Source: Bacteroidota bacterium (GTDB taxonomy: Bacteria > Bacteroidota > Bacteroidia > AKYH767-A > 2013-40CM-41-45). From it: DNA of 64,000 bases. The DNA lies in contig QQVM01000014.1 of assembly GCA_003389385.1 (NCBI GenBank), positions 1 to 64,000 on the forward strand, read 5' to 3'. The notes beneath the pieces were generated by a model. It saw only the letters and a list, made by a program, of their open reading frames with translations. It did no database searches and was not told where the DNA came from. Shown piece by piece: positions 25,935 to 34,877 of this stretch (its first letter is position 1; every line of letters starts with the position of its first letter). Both the position numbers and the translations under genes were made by a program.

Positions 25935-28849
25935 AGATATTTACCAGTATAGGAAGCAGAACACTTTACCAGATCTTCCGGAGTTCCTTCGAATACAATT
26001 TGTCCGCCTTCTTTTCCTCCTTCAGGTCCCAGATCAATAATCCAGTCAGCGCACTTGATAATCTCAGGATTGTGCTCAATAATCAAAATGGAATTTCCCT
26101 GCTCAATAAGCATATGAAATGAGTTGAGCAATTTGCTGATATCATGAAAATGAAGTCCGGTGGTTGGCTCATCAAAAATGAACAATGTGTGAATCCCGCC
26201 TGTGTTTTTTCCAAGGAATGATGCAAGTTTAACACGCTGCGCTTCCCCTCCGGAAAGGGTGTTGGAACTTTGTCCGAGTTTAACATAGCCTAAGCCAACA
26301 TCCGCAAGTGGTTTCAGCTTAGCTGCAATTTTGTTCTCTGAGCCCGATTTTTTCCCTTTCACGGTAAAAAAATCAATTGCTTCGTCCACTGTCAGATCAA
26401 GAATACCGGCGATGTTTTTCCCCAAGTATTCAACTTCAAGGATTTCTCCCCTGAACCTGCTTCCTTTACAAGCTTCACAGACAAGATGAATATCTGCCAT
26501 GAACTGCATTTCTATTCTTACTTCACCTTCCCCTTCACAAACTTCACATCTGCCACCTTCCACGTTGAATGAAAAGTGTCCGGCCTTGTATTTTCTGGCG
26601 CGAGATAAGGGGAGTTCGGCAAAGAGCGACCTGATGTCATCGTATGCTTTCACATAAGTAACCGGATTGGACCGGGAAGACTTCCCGATAGGATTTTGAT
26701 CAACCATTTCAACAGAAGAAACCATAGTATAATCACCCCCAAGTTTATCAAATGCTCCGCTCTGTTCTCCGTAACCTCCGTGCATCTTTCTCAAGGCAGG
26801 ATAAAGGACCTTTTTAATGAGAGAAGTTTTTCCGCTGCCACTTACACCTGTAACTACTGTCAAAACTCCCAGAGGAATATTTACATTCAGGTTTTTAAGA
26901 TTGTTTTCTCTTGCGCCTGTTATCACAATTTGCTTCTTGAAGGCTCTTCGCTTTGCGGGCACTTTAATTTTTTCCTGCCCACTCAGGTACCTGCCTGTGT
27001 AACTTTTGTTGTCTTTGATGATACCTTTGAAATCGCCCTGGTAAACAAGTTCCCCGCCGAGCCTTCCGGCCTCGGGACCTATGTCTATTAGTTCATCTGC
27101 GGCTTTCATAATTTCTTCGTCATGTTCGACTACAACAAGAGTATTTCCTGAATCTCGGAGTGAATTCAGCACACCTATCAGGCGCTCTGTATCTCTCGGG
27201 TGAAGGCCGATACTCGGTTCATCCAAAATGTACATCGAACCGACCAGACTGCTCCCTAGTGATGTGGCCAGATTGATTCTTTGTGATTCTCCACCAGACA
27301 ATGTGTTGGAAAGACGATTGAGTGTGAGGTAGCCCAGTCCGACTTCAGTCAGGTATTTCAATCTGTTTTTAATTTCAAAGAGAATACGACCTGCAATATT
27401 CTGCTCATGATCTGTCAGTTTCAGTTTAGTGAAAAATTGCAAAGATTCTTTCACCGGCATGAGTACAATTTCAGAAACTGACTTGCTCTCAATTTTCACA
27501 TAATTAGCATCCATTCGTAAACGTGTGCCAGAGCATTCCGGACAGGTAGTTTTCCCTCTGTACCTTGAAAGCATCACCCTGTATTGAATTTTATAAGCCT
27601 GCGATTCCACCCAGGTAAAAAAATCATTCAGACCTTCAAAATACCTGTTACCTGTCCAGAGCAACAGTTTTTGCTCTTCGCTCAGCTTGTATATCGGTCT
27701 GTGTATAGGAAAATCAAATTTAAGAGCGTTCTTCACGAGTTTATCATTCCACTCTTTCATCTTATCGCCTTTCCAGCATACAATGGCCCCATCATATACA
27801 GAAAGGCTTTTGTCAGGAATCACCAGGTCTTCGTCAATTCCGATCACCGACCCGAAACCTTCACATCGCTTGCAGGCGCCGTATGGATTATTGAAGCTGA
27901 ATAATGCTGTGCCAGGTTCCTCAAATGTTATTCCGTCCAGTTCAAATCTGTTGGAGAAGATGATCGTCTCATCATTACCTTCATCTTTCATGATCCGGAT
28001 GAAACACTCTCCATGACCTTCGAAAAAGGCCGTTTGAACAGAGTCCGCAATTCTGCTCTGGTTCTCTTCCGAATTCCGGTCATTCACAATGCGGTCAATC
28101 ACAATTTTTATTTCTTCAGCTTTTTTGCCGCTAACATGAGTGTCCTCAGTTTCGGTTTTGCTTTTTTTCCTTCCTCCTGTTTTCGGTTTATCTGCTTTGA
28201 TACCAATTGACTTTTCAAATTTTTCCAGCAGCTTTTCATTTTCCTTATTGAGTAAATCTTCGGTTTTATAAATTTTCTCTCCGGCAAGTACTCTGATAAA
28301 TCCTTTCTGAAGCAGGACATTCATTTCATCTTTCAGGCTTCTTCCGGGATGCAAATAAAGATCGGCCAGCAGCATTAGCCTGCTACCATCCGGAAGATTG
28401 CTGATGTAATCAAGAACATCCTCAACCGTATGCTTCTTAACCTCCAAACCACTGACGGGAGAAAAAGTCCTTCCTATCCTGGCAAAGAGCAATTTCAGAT
28501 AGTCGTAGATCTCAGTGGATGTTCCAACTGTGGACCTGGGATTTCTTGTATTGACCTTCTGTTCTACAGCAACAGCAGGGGAGATGCCGCTGATATAATC
28601 TACTTCAGGCTTATCCATTCTGCCAATAAACTGTCTGGCATAGGAACTCAAACTTTCCACATACCTTCGTTGCCCTTCGGCAAACAAGGTGTCAAATGCA
28701 AGCGAAGATTTCCCTGATCCTGATAGTCCGGTAATTACTATGAATTGGTTTCTAGGCAGAGCCACATCGATGTTTTTCAGGTTGTGGACCCTTGCTCCTT
28801 TAATCAGGATGTAATCTTTGGGATCCAGAGAATCAAATTCTGTTTTCAT
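25919..28849 (-). CDS. uvrA: Excinuclease ABC subunit A
   Basis: A 976-residue UvrA, the damage-sensing ATPase of nucleotide excision repair. The first Walker A is GLSGSGKSS (41-49) and the second GVSGSGKTS; the ABC signatures are LSGGESQRINLA and LSGGEAQRVKLA. The C-terminal zinc module is complete (CEVCEGEGEV then CEACKGSRF). In the N-terminal module the first CxxC is absent: where E. coli has CPIC this protein reads RFELDG, and only CKRCEGFG remains. A lysine-rich insertion lies at about 205-245 (GGRKKSKTETED), explaining the extra length. Transcribed alone; the ATG has no Shine-Dalgarno. Confidence 0.97.
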   Translation of the reverse strand: MKTEFDSLDPKDYILIKGARVHNLKNIDVALPRNQFIVITGLSGSGKSSLAFDTLFAEGQRRYVESLSSYARQFIGRMDKPEVDYISGISPAVAVEQKVNTRNPRSTVGTSTEIYDYLKLLFARIGRTFSPVSGLEVKKHTVEDVLDYISNLPDGSRLMLLADLYLHPGRSLKDEMNVLLQKGFIRVLAGEKIYKTEDLLNKENEKLLEKFEKSIGIKADKPKTGGRKKSKTETEDTHVSGKKAEEIKIVIDRIVNDRNSEENQSRIADSVQTAFFEGHGECFIRIMKDEGNDETIIFSNRFELDGITFEEPGTALFSFNNPYGACKRCEGFGSVIGIDEDLVIPDKSLSVYDGAIVCWKGDKMKEWNDKLVKNALKFDFPIHRPIYKLSEEQKLLLWTGNRYFEGLNDFFTWVESQAYKIQYRVMLSRYRGKTTCPECSGTRLRMDANYVKIESKSVSEIVLMPVKESLQFFTKLKLTDHEQNIAGRILFEIKNRLKYLTEVGLGYLTLNRLSNTLSGGESQRINLATSLGSSLVGSMYILDEPSIGLHPRDTERLIGVLNSLRDSGNTLVVVEHDEEIMKAADELIDIGPEAGRLGGELVYQGDFKGIIKDNKSYTGRYLSGQEKIKVPAKRRAFKKQIVITGARENNLKNLNVNIPLGVLTVVTGVSGSGKTSLIKKVLYPALRKMHGGYGEQSGAFDKLGGDYTMVSSVEMVDQNPIGKSSRSNPVTYVKAYDDIRSLFAELPLSRARKYKAGHFSFNVEGGRCEVCEGEGEVRIEMQFMADIHLVCEACKGSRFRGEILEVEYLGKNIAGILDLTVDEAIDFFTVKGKKSGSENKIAAKLKPLADVGLGYVKLGQSSNTLSGGEAQRVKLASFLGKNTGGIHTLFIFDEPTTGLHFHDISKLLNSFHMLIEQGNSILIIEHNPEIIKCADWIIDLGPEGGKEGGQIVFEGTPEDLVKCSASYTGKYLASKL

Positions 28850-29150
28850 GCGAAGATGTAGCGGAAATCGCGAAGTTAAGGATTAATTGGCCTTGGGCAG
28901 GAGGATTAGGATTGTGATCAATTGCCATTATCTGCCTGTTTTAGGATGTTTCATGAAGCTTTGTAAGAATTCTGCAATAATTTGTGGATAATTACTTGCT
29001 AGCCACTTGATTTTTCATTTTCCCTTTTCTATATTTGATTCAGGATTCAGGCAGGGAAGACCTGAGTTATCCATTAACTTTAAAAAAAGGAGAATACATA
29101 GCTAGAAAACTACTTTAATTAATCAGTATTTACTTAAAGCAGAATCAGCT
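28850..29150. other. 301-bp divergent intergenic region between uvrA and the sigma factor
   Basis: No ORF worth calling. It should hold the uvrA promoter on the minus strand, which I could not match to the TAnnTTTG consensus, and the sigma factor promoter on the plus strand at 29007-29037. No LexA-like palindrome stood out by eye. Confidence 0.5.
29007..29037 (+). promoter_or_regulatory. Bacteroidota-type promoter of the sigma factor gene
   Basis: TTG (29007-29009), 20 bases, then TATATTTG (29030-29037), matching TAnnTTTG. The leader to the ATG at 29151 is then about 105 bases, long for this window. Confidence 0.5.
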
Positions 29151-29738
29151 ATGTCTAAACTCCAATTAATGGATGATAAAGTCCTGGTGGGCCTTTATCA
29201 AAAGGGCGATCAGTCCGCAATCTCAGAACTTATTAGAAGATACAAGCAGAGGATTTATTCTTCTATTTTCTTCCTTGTGCGAAACAGGGAGCTTGCTGAA
29301 GATCTATTCCAGGAAACTTTTATTAAAATCATTAATAGTCTCCGCAAGAACCATTACAACGAACAGGGAAAGTTTCTGCCATGGGCTCTTCGTATTGCGC
29401 ATAATCTTGTGATTGACCACTTCAGAAAACAGAAACTTATGCCTTTGCAGCATGACTCTGAAGAATTCAGTGTTTTTGATATCCTGCCTCAAAAGGAAAA
29501 AAATCCTGTGGAAAGAATTATTCATGACGAAAAGATGGAGCTTGTTCGTGCTCTTCTCGATAAACTGCCCAAAGATCAGCGTGAAGTTGTCATTTTGAGG
29601 CATTATGGAGGTCTTTCATTTAAGGAAATCTCTAAAATGCTTGATATTAACATAAATACCGCCCTCGGCAGGATGCATTACGCTATTCTGAAAATGAGAG
29701 AAGTGATGGATGAAAAAAAGATCCGCCTGAAAGAATAA
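29151..29738 (+). CDS. Sigma-70 family (ECF-like) RNA polymerase sigma factor
   Basis: A 195-residue sigma factor with regions 2 and 4 only. Region 2 is seen in LIRRYKQRIYSSIFFLVRNR, ELAEDLFQETFIKI and LPWALRIAHNLVIDHFRKQK. Region 4 is LPKDQREVVILRHYGGLSFKEISKMLDI with the -35 recognition helix NTALGRMHYAILKMRE. The protein lacks the extra domains of long ECF groups. A 72-residue gene follows 69 bases later and then a strong hairpin, so the two likely form a transcript. The small protein is a candidate partner. Which promoters it serves is unknown. Confidence 0.93.
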   Translation: MSKLQLMDDKVLVGLYQKGDQSAISELIRRYKQRIYSSIFFLVRNRELAEDLFQETFIKIINSLRKNHYNEQGKFLPWALRIAHNLVIDHFRKQKLMPLQHDSEEFSVFDILPQKEKNPVERIIHDEKMELVRALLDKLPKDQREVVILRHYGGLSFKEISKMLDININTALGRMHYAILKMREVMDEKKIRLKE

Positions 29739-29807
29739 TTTTTTCAGGGGTTTACAATATGCTCCCCCGCTGTAGCGTTATTCATTACAAATTCTAAAAC
29801 TTGTTTC

Positions 29808-30026
29808 ATGAATAAAACTACTACACGGGAAGATCTTTTACTTTACGCTTATAATGATTGCGGCTTAGCCGATAGCGATCGCATTCAAAAAGCCGTTGAC
29901 GGTGACCCCATTATACAGAGTGATTTTAATGAAATATGCCAGGTGCTCGACTTGTTGAATCATTCTGTTCAGGAACCCTCTCAGGAATGCATTGACCGCA
30001 TTATGAAGTATAGCTTAAATCGGTAG
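29808..30026 (+). CDS. Small protein downstream of the sigma factor, candidate sigma regulator
   Basis: 72 residues, acidic, predicted mainly helical (TREDLLLYAYNDCG; DSDRIQKAVDGDPIIQSDFNEICQVLDLLNHS; ECIDRIMKYSL). There is no membrane segment, no HxxxCxxC zinc motif and no known domain that I recognise. The protein-like composition, tight spacing and terminator behind it argue it is real. I recall similar short genes next to sigma factors in related genomes. A cytosolic anti-sigma or co-regulator role is plausible but only from position. Confidence 0.7.
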   Translation: MNKTTTREDLLLYAYNDCGLADSDRIQKAVDGDPIIQSDFNEICQVLDLLNHSVQEPSQECIDRIMKYSLNR

Positions 30027-30027
30027 T

Positions 30028-30063
30028 AAAAAAAAACAGCGGTTCTCTCTTAACCGCTGTTTT
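30028..30063. terminator. Bidirectional terminator between the sigma operon and a minus-strand region
   Basis: AAAACAGCGGTT (30033-30044) pairs with AACCGCTGTTTT (30052-30063), a 12-bp stem with a seven-base loop. On the plus strand TTTTATT follows. On the minus strand a longer run of T (complement of the nine A at 30028-30036) follows, so it should stop minus-strand transcription at least as well. Confidence 0.85.
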
Positions 30064-30090
30064 ATTCTCTCTAACCAATTCTTTATCTAA

Positions 30091-30180
30091 TCATAGGCGC
30101 AGTGTTTTGATTTCTACAGGCAAACTAACCTTGAAGTCTTTGTCGTACAAGATTATTGGGTTTTCTTTGTTTTTATGCAT
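30091..30180 (-). CDS. Possible 29-residue small protein (or remnant)
   Basis: An ATG-to-TGA ORF of 29 codons whose product ends IILYDKDFKVSLPVEIKTLRL-like (KDFKVSLPVEIKTLRL is the last part), which looks more protein-like than random sequence. The minus-strand side of the following hairpin carries a nine-T run, as expected for a transcribed minus-strand gene. Just upstream, in another frame, a second protein-like stretch (KLHVKLDFTEKNGQLTC) runs into a stop. The whole could therefore be a frameshifted remnant of a longer gene. I recognise no family. Confidence 0.3.
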   Translation of the reverse strand: MHKNKENPIILYDKDFKVSLPVEIKTLRL

Positions 30181-30276
30181 GTAAGCTGACCATTTTTCTC
30201 GGTGAAATCAAGCTTAACGTGTAATTTGGTCTCTCAAAGATTATTATGATTTGAAAATTTATTGCCCTGAAGAATT

Positions 30277-30924
30277 ATGACCAGAAAGGAACGCTTTGCT
30301 AGAGTTTTGGAATACTTCTTAAAAGAACGACCTGTTGCTGAGACTGAATTGGAATATGCATCTCCTTATGAACTGCTTGTTGCGGTGATACTCTCAGCTC
30401 AATGTACTGACAAACGCGTGAACCTAGTTACCCCTGAGTTTTTTTCCAGATTTCCAAATGCTTATAAGCTAGCAGAAGCTGAACCTGCAGAGATATTTCC
30501 GTACATCAGAAGCATCTCTTATCCCAATAATAAATCAAAGCATCTGGCAGGCATGGCCAGAATCCTGACTAAGGAATTTGACGGCGTGGTGCCTGCGGAT
30601 GTGGATAAGCTACAAAGGCTTCCGGGGGTAGGGAGGAAGACAGCCAATGTGATCGCTTCTGTGGTCTATAACATGCCGGCCATGGCCGTCGATACTCATG
30701 TGTTCAGGGTATCTGAAAGAATTGGTCTGACAACGAATTCAAAAAATCCGGCGCAGACGGCAAAAATAATAATAAAAAATATTCCTGAAGATTTAATTTC
30801 AATTGCTCACCACTGGTTAATCCTTCACGGAAGATATATCTGCAAAGCCAGAAATCCTGAATGCAATTCTTGCGGAATCAGTGATGCATGCAGATATTTT
30901 CAAAAAACTTCGAAGAAAAAATAA
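30277..30924 (+). CDS. nth: Endonuclease III
   Basis: A 215-residue bifunctional DNA glycosylase/AP lyase of base excision repair, acting on oxidised pyrimidines. The helix-hairpin-helix and catalytic lysine are in LQRLPGVGRKTANVIAS (Lys121), the catalytic aspartate in AVDTHVFRVSERIG (Asp139). The [4Fe-4S] loop has the standard C-x6-C-x2-C-x5-C spacing (CKARNPECNSCGISDAC). The protein is full length. It converges with the SDR gene, whose stop is one base away. Confidence 0.97.
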   Translation: MTRKERFARVLEYFLKERPVAETELEYASPYELLVAVILSAQCTDKRVNLVTPEFFSRFPNAYKLAEAEPAEIFPYIRSISYPNNKSKHLAGMARILTKEFDGVVPADVDKLQRLPGVGRKTANVIASVVYNMPAMAVDTHVFRVSERIGLTTNSKNPAQTAKIIIKNIPEDLISIAHHWLILHGRYICKARNPECNSCGISDACRYFQKTSKKK

Positions 30925-30925
30925 T

Positions 30926-31702
30926 TCACTTGTAAAGATTCGCGGCGATTTTCTCAGTAAGCGATTTAGGAACCCAACTCACAAGTTTTGCTTGAACCTG
31001 ATTTAAAAAACCCGGAATAATTTCTGCTTTCCCTTTAAGCAAACCCTCAATTCCTATGCGAGCGACTTTTTCTGGACTCATATTGAACTTAGCAGCATTC
31101 TTTAGCAAAGTTGGCGAATTCATTCCAGCAGCCTCCATAAAATTGGTTTCAGTAGGGCCTGGACTTATGCATGAAACAGAAATTTTTTCATTCTTCAACT
31201 CTAGTCTGAGCGCTCTTGAAAATTGCAGTACAAAAGCTTTGGATGCGCAGTAGACCGCGATTGTAGGAACTGCCTGGTAGGCAGAAGAACTGGATACGTT
31301 TAATATGTAAGACTTTCGGCTTGTTTTCATCAATGGCACAAGTCGATGGCAAAGCTTTACAAGAAGGTTCATGTTTACATACATCATTTCTTCCTGCTTT
31401 CGAAGGTCTAGTTCATTGAACTTCCCCCAATACGCGTAACCTGCATTGTTCACAAGTATTTCGAGAGAAGATGCATTTTGCTTCACAGTATTGATTACTT
31501 GCTCTACTGAATCTTCTTTGCAGAGATCAGCAAGGGCATATGCAACATTGACTGAATAACGTTGTTCCAGATCTGTCTTGATCTTAATCAAATCTGATTC
31601 TGTTCTTGCTGCAAGTATTAAGTCGTACCCGCGGGATGCAAGCTCTTCTGCAAAGGCTTTTCCAATTCCTCTGCTGGAACCGGTAATCAATGCTGTTGGC
31701 AT
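30926..31702 (-). CDS. Short-chain dehydrogenase/reductase
   Basis: A 258-residue classical SDR. The NAD(P)-binding motif is TGSSRGIGKAFAEEL, the NNAG motif is in LVNNAGYAYWG, and the catalytic Ser/Tyr/Lys appear as NVSSSSAY and YCASKAF. Arg in AARTES after strand 2 hints at NADP preference. The substrate is not predictable; related proteins are annotated only as oxidoreductases. It is 50 bases downstream of the PhyH-like gene on the same strand. Confidence 0.9.
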   Translation of the reverse strand: MPTALITGSSRGIGKAFAEELASRGYDLILAARTESDLIKIKTDLEQRYSVNVAYALADLCKEDSVEQVINTVKQNASSLEILVNNAGYAYWGKFNELDLRKQEEMMYVNMNLLVKLCHRLVPLMKTSRKSYILNVSSSSAYQAVPTIAVYCASKAFVLQFSRALRLELKNEKISVSCISPGPTETNFMEAAGMNSPTLLKNAAKFNMSPEKVARIGIEGLLKGKAEIIPGFLNQVQAKLVSWVPKSLTEKIAANLYK

Positions 31703-31752
31703 ATGTAATAGGATTCCCGGATTTATTCCGGATTTGAAATCTCTTGTTTAGT

Positions 31753-32562
31753 TCACTTTACCAGTTTCTGGAAGTGATGATAAAACGGAGTGGAGCTGCT
31801 TTCGTCTTTGGGCATGAATTTTCCAAGAATTATCGGGATATACATCACTCTCCTGCGGCTTGCGGCTCCCATGTGAGGTGACATAGCCACACGATGCCAG
31901 ATCCTTCCGTCATGAACAACCATGTCGCCGGCCTTAGCATCTACAAGCATTTCATTTTTATCTTCGTCATTGTTGAGGAAGTATGCTTTTTTAAAAAGCA
32001 TGCTGAACATGTTTTGCTTGTGTGTTCCCGGAATGATGCGAAGGCCGCCTTTATCTGAAGATGAACTGTCTAGATACAAGCCTACATTCAGCATTGGCAG
32101 TACTTTCTTTCCGTAAAAAATGTCGCGCATACTGTCGGTATGCCAGCCCATTTGCCGGAAATTGCTCATGGGTGTGTTGACGTAATGATTAAAAATGACT
32201 CCGTCTTTTTCATTCTCTGCAATACGTGCTCCTTCAGGCAACAAAACCTTCAGACAGCTTACTCTGTTGCTGTTTACAAATTTGTGTATTGGTTCGGAAT
32301 AATTGGATGTAAACGGAAAACGATGGACAATTTGCTTGTTGTTTTCATCAACACCGTATTTGATCGGCACTCCGTTGATTTTTTTTACTCCATCGCTGAT
32401 CCATTTTTCCTGGATCTTTTCTGTCGATTCAATGATCGCTTGCACCTCTTCAGCAGTGGCTACTCCTTCGAAGTGAATGAATCCATTTTCATCAAAAAAG
32501 CTTTTTTGTTCAGCGGTAATTTTTTCACCTAAACTGAATTTCGGATATGAATTCGGGTTCAT
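31753..32562 (-). CDS. Phytanoyl-CoA dioxygenase (PhyH) family protein
   Basis: A 269-residue non-heme iron, 2-oxoglutarate oxygenase-like protein. The facial triad is visible: WHTDSM (His and Asp) and a distal His in HDGRIWHRV, with Arg-rich RRRVMYIP for the 2-oxoglutarate carboxylate. The N-terminal FFDENGFIHFEG is typical of PhyH. Members hydroxylate a wide range of small molecules or lipids and the substrate here is unknown. The SDR downstream might act on the hydroxylated product, an inference from adjacency. Confidence 0.85.
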   Translation of the reverse strand: MNPNSYPKFSLGEKITAEQKSFFDENGFIHFEGVATAEEVQAIIESTEKIQEKWISDGVKKINGVPIKYGVDENNKQIVHRFPFTSNYSEPIHKFVNSNRVSCLKVLLPEGARIAENEKDGVIFNHYVNTPMSNFRQMGWHTDSMRDIFYGKKVLPMLNVGLYLDSSSSDKGGLRIIPGTHKQNMFSMLFKKAYFLNNDEDKNEMLVDAKAGDMVVHDGRIWHRVAMSPHMGAASRRRVMYIPIILGKFMPKDESSSTPFYHHFQKLVK

Positions 32563-32724
32563 ATATTTGTTTTTCTAATGTAATTCAGGATAGTTTATAA
32601 TCAGCTGCCTGTAAAATCTTCAGAATAAGCTTAAACTGCCAAAATTACACCATGACAAATATAAAGGATTAATTTTATTTTAAAATAGGGCTGTATTCCA
32701 TAATGCCAAAATACAATTGTCAAT

Positions 32725-32755
32725 AAAAAAGCCACCCGGTTGCCCGGGTGGCTTT
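32725..32755 (-). terminator. Rho-independent terminator of the two-component operon
   Basis: GCCACCCGG (32731-32739) pairs with CCGGGTGGC (32744-32752) around a four-base loop, with A/T pairs extending the stem. On the minus strand a run of T follows. It is about 75 bases past the histidine kinase stop. Confidence 0.85.
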
Positions 32756-32830
32756 AAACGTATCAACACAAATCAAGATCAAATATCTTGTTTGTAAAAA
32801 AAAGATAATTAGATGAATTTGATGTGAATT

Positions 32831-34165
32831 TTATTGGCTTTTGGGGAATCCAATTATAAACTCAGTTCCTTTCAATCTTGCTTTTCCTCCAATCACTTCA
32901 ATGCTGATACCATGAAACTCTGCTATTGTTTTCACAATTGGAAGCCCAAGTCCAAAACTCATTGTATCGTCAGGCCTGAACCTTCTGAAGCGGTCGAATA
33001 TATGCGGTATGTTCTGCTCCTCAATTCCAACTCCTTCATCAGCAATTGATATTTTGTATGAACTATTGCTTTCAACTCCCGTCACTGAAATTTTGCTATC
33101 GGGCAGACTGTATTTTATTGCATTTGCGATTATATTGAAGATCAGTGTATGTATCAATGATTTGTTGCATGGATAAAAATCAGCATCCCCGCTGAAATTT
33201 TTTTCGAGTTTAATCTGCTTTTCTTCTAGCCTCTCTTCAACTTCTGAAATCACGTCGATTGTCAGTTCATGCAGATTTACTGATTCATTTTTGAGATATT
33301 GGTCATTCTCAATCTTAGATATGTACAAAAATGCTCTGACAACCCGAGTTAGTCTGGATAATGTTTTTTGCGATTCAGCAAGTTGGCTTAGAACTTCATT
33401 CGGAATTCCGCTTTCATTCATGAGATTTTCAATCCGGTTTCTCAGGATTGATACAGGAGTGAGCAATTCATGGGAAACGTTCGTGATGAATTCTCTTTCT
33501 GACCTGAAAGCCAGCTGAATTTTTTTCATCATTTCATTTATCTCCTGGTTGAGTTCTATGAATTCGGTTGTACTGGTTTGAATCGGCATCGGAACAAAAT
33601 TCTCAGGGTGCCTGATGTTTCTCAACTTCTGACTGGTGATTTTACGAAAAGGTCTGAGAAGTATCTGGACGAATCCAAAGTCAAGAAAAATAAAAATCAG
33701 GATGATAATTAACATCATTCTTAGCGTGAATTCCCTTATTGTATCTGTAAGATGATCAAGGCTGCTGATTCCCTCACCGATTTCCAGATTGTAAAGCTGG
33801 TTATCGTAGATAAAGGCCTGACTGAGTACACGGTGTTTCAGAATTTCATTCTCAATGTTCCGCTCGGAATTGTTGATATGGATTTTACCGAAATCATCCG
33901 GCATTCTTGAAAGAGGAGAGATAGCTACATATTCTTCTTTAAAAATATTGTAGCTGCTGAAGCTGCAATCCTGATCTAGTGCAATCTCATTCACACCGCC
34001 CCTTTCAATCATCAAAGTCATCTTGTCAAGCCGTGCGTTCAGTCGGTCATCCACGTGGTTGTAAACCACTTGTTCGATTACAACTGGCAAGGCAAGGCCA
34101 AAAGCCAAAATGATAATGGCTTTTGACAAAGCATTATACAAAGCAAATTTTAACTGAAGTTTCAA
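32831..34165 (-). CDS. Sensor histidine kinase
   Basis: A 444-residue kinase. Membrane helices at about 9-31 and 149-171 enclose a periplasmic domain of about 115 residues that I cannot assign. A short HAMP-like linker leads to the dimerisation domain with His232 in FITNVSHELLTPVS. The catalytic domain has the N box (NIIANAIKYS), G1 (DEGVGIEEQ), the F box (IFDRFRRF) and G2 (GLGLPIVK). It is 23 bases downstream of the response regulator, its evident partner. The signal is unknown. Confidence 0.94.
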   Translation of the reverse strand: MKLQLKFALYNALSKAIIILAFGLALPVVIEQVVYNHVDDRLNARLDKMTLMIERGGVNEIALDQDCSFSSYNIFKEEYVAISPLSRMPDDFGKIHINNSERNIENEILKHRVLSQAFIYDNQLYNLEIGEGISSLDHLTDTIREFTLRMMLIIILIFIFLDFGFVQILLRPFRKITSQKLRNIRHPENFVPMPIQTSTTEFIELNQEINEMMKKIQLAFRSEREFITNVSHELLTPVSILRNRIENLMNESGIPNEVLSQLAESQKTLSRLTRVVRAFLYISKIENDQYLKNESVNLHELTIDVISEVEERLEEKQIKLEKNFSGDADFYPCNKSLIHTLIFNIIANAIKYSLPDSKISVTGVESNSSYKISIADEGVGIEEQNIPHIFDRFRRFRPDDTMSFGLGLPIVKTIAEFHGISIEVIGGKARLKGTEFIIGFPKSQ

Positions 34166-34188
34166 TTCCTGATAATTTATTGACCGAC

Positions 34189-34866
34189 TCAGGACATATT
34201 CAGGCGATATCCGATCCCCCTTACCGTTTCGATGAAATCTGAATTTCCGTATTGCGAAAGTTTCTTGCGGAGATTCTTCATGTGAACATCAATGTAATTG
34301 GATTCATAATCGTCTTCCAAAACATCACCCCATATGTGTTCAGTCAATTGTACGCGGGTGATAACTCTGTTTTTATGGAGAGCCATATAGTGCAGAATAT
34401 CAAATTCTTTCTTTGTCAGGTTTATCTGGTTACTTCCATGATTGACAGTCCTGTTCTGTATGTCCATCAGAAAATCTGAAATCTGAATTGTATTGTTTTT
34501 TAATCCATGTTTGCGGCGAAGTATCGCTTGCATCCTGGCCTGAAGTTCCAGCAATGAAAAAGGTTTGGCGAGGTAATCATCCGCACCTAAATCAAGTCCG
34601 CTGATCTTATCATCAATAGTTCCTCTTGCTGTCAGCATAATGAACGCGGCATCCTTGCCGCCTTCTTTTGCTTCTTTCAATAGTTGTAGTCCGTTGCTGT
34701 CCGGAAGACCGATGTCCATGAGCACAAAATCATAAGAATTGATAAAAATTTTTTCAGATGCGCTCTTTCCGTTAAATGCAACATCACAGTGATAACCCTG
34801 TTTGGTCAGGAAAATTTCAATTTCGTGTGAAAGCTGTCTTTCGTCTTCTACTATCAGTACATTCAT
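34189..34866 (-). CDS. OmpR-family response regulator
   Basis: A 225-residue regulator. The receiver keeps the acidic pair (VEDE), the phosphoacceptor Asp51 (LMDIGLPDS), Thr79 and Lys101 (LAKPFS). The C-terminal winged helix has the ESNYIDVHMKNLRKKL recognition region and ends RGIGYRLNMS. The kinase gene follows and a class III aminotransferase gene precedes by 11 bases, so the three may share one transcript. Targets are unknown. Confidence 0.95.
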   Translation of the reverse strand: MNVLIVEDERQLSHEIEIFLTKQGYHCDVAFNGKSASEKIFINSYDFVLMDIGLPDSNGLQLLKEAKEGGKDAAFIMLTARGTIDDKISGLDLGADDYLAKPFSLLELQARMQAILRRKHGLKNNTIQISDFLMDIQNRTVNHGSNQINLTKKEFDILHYMALHKNRVITRVQLTEHIWGDVLEDDYESNYIDVHMKNLRKKLSQYGNSDFIETVRGIGYRLNMS

Positions 34867-34877
34867 TATTTCTCAGT

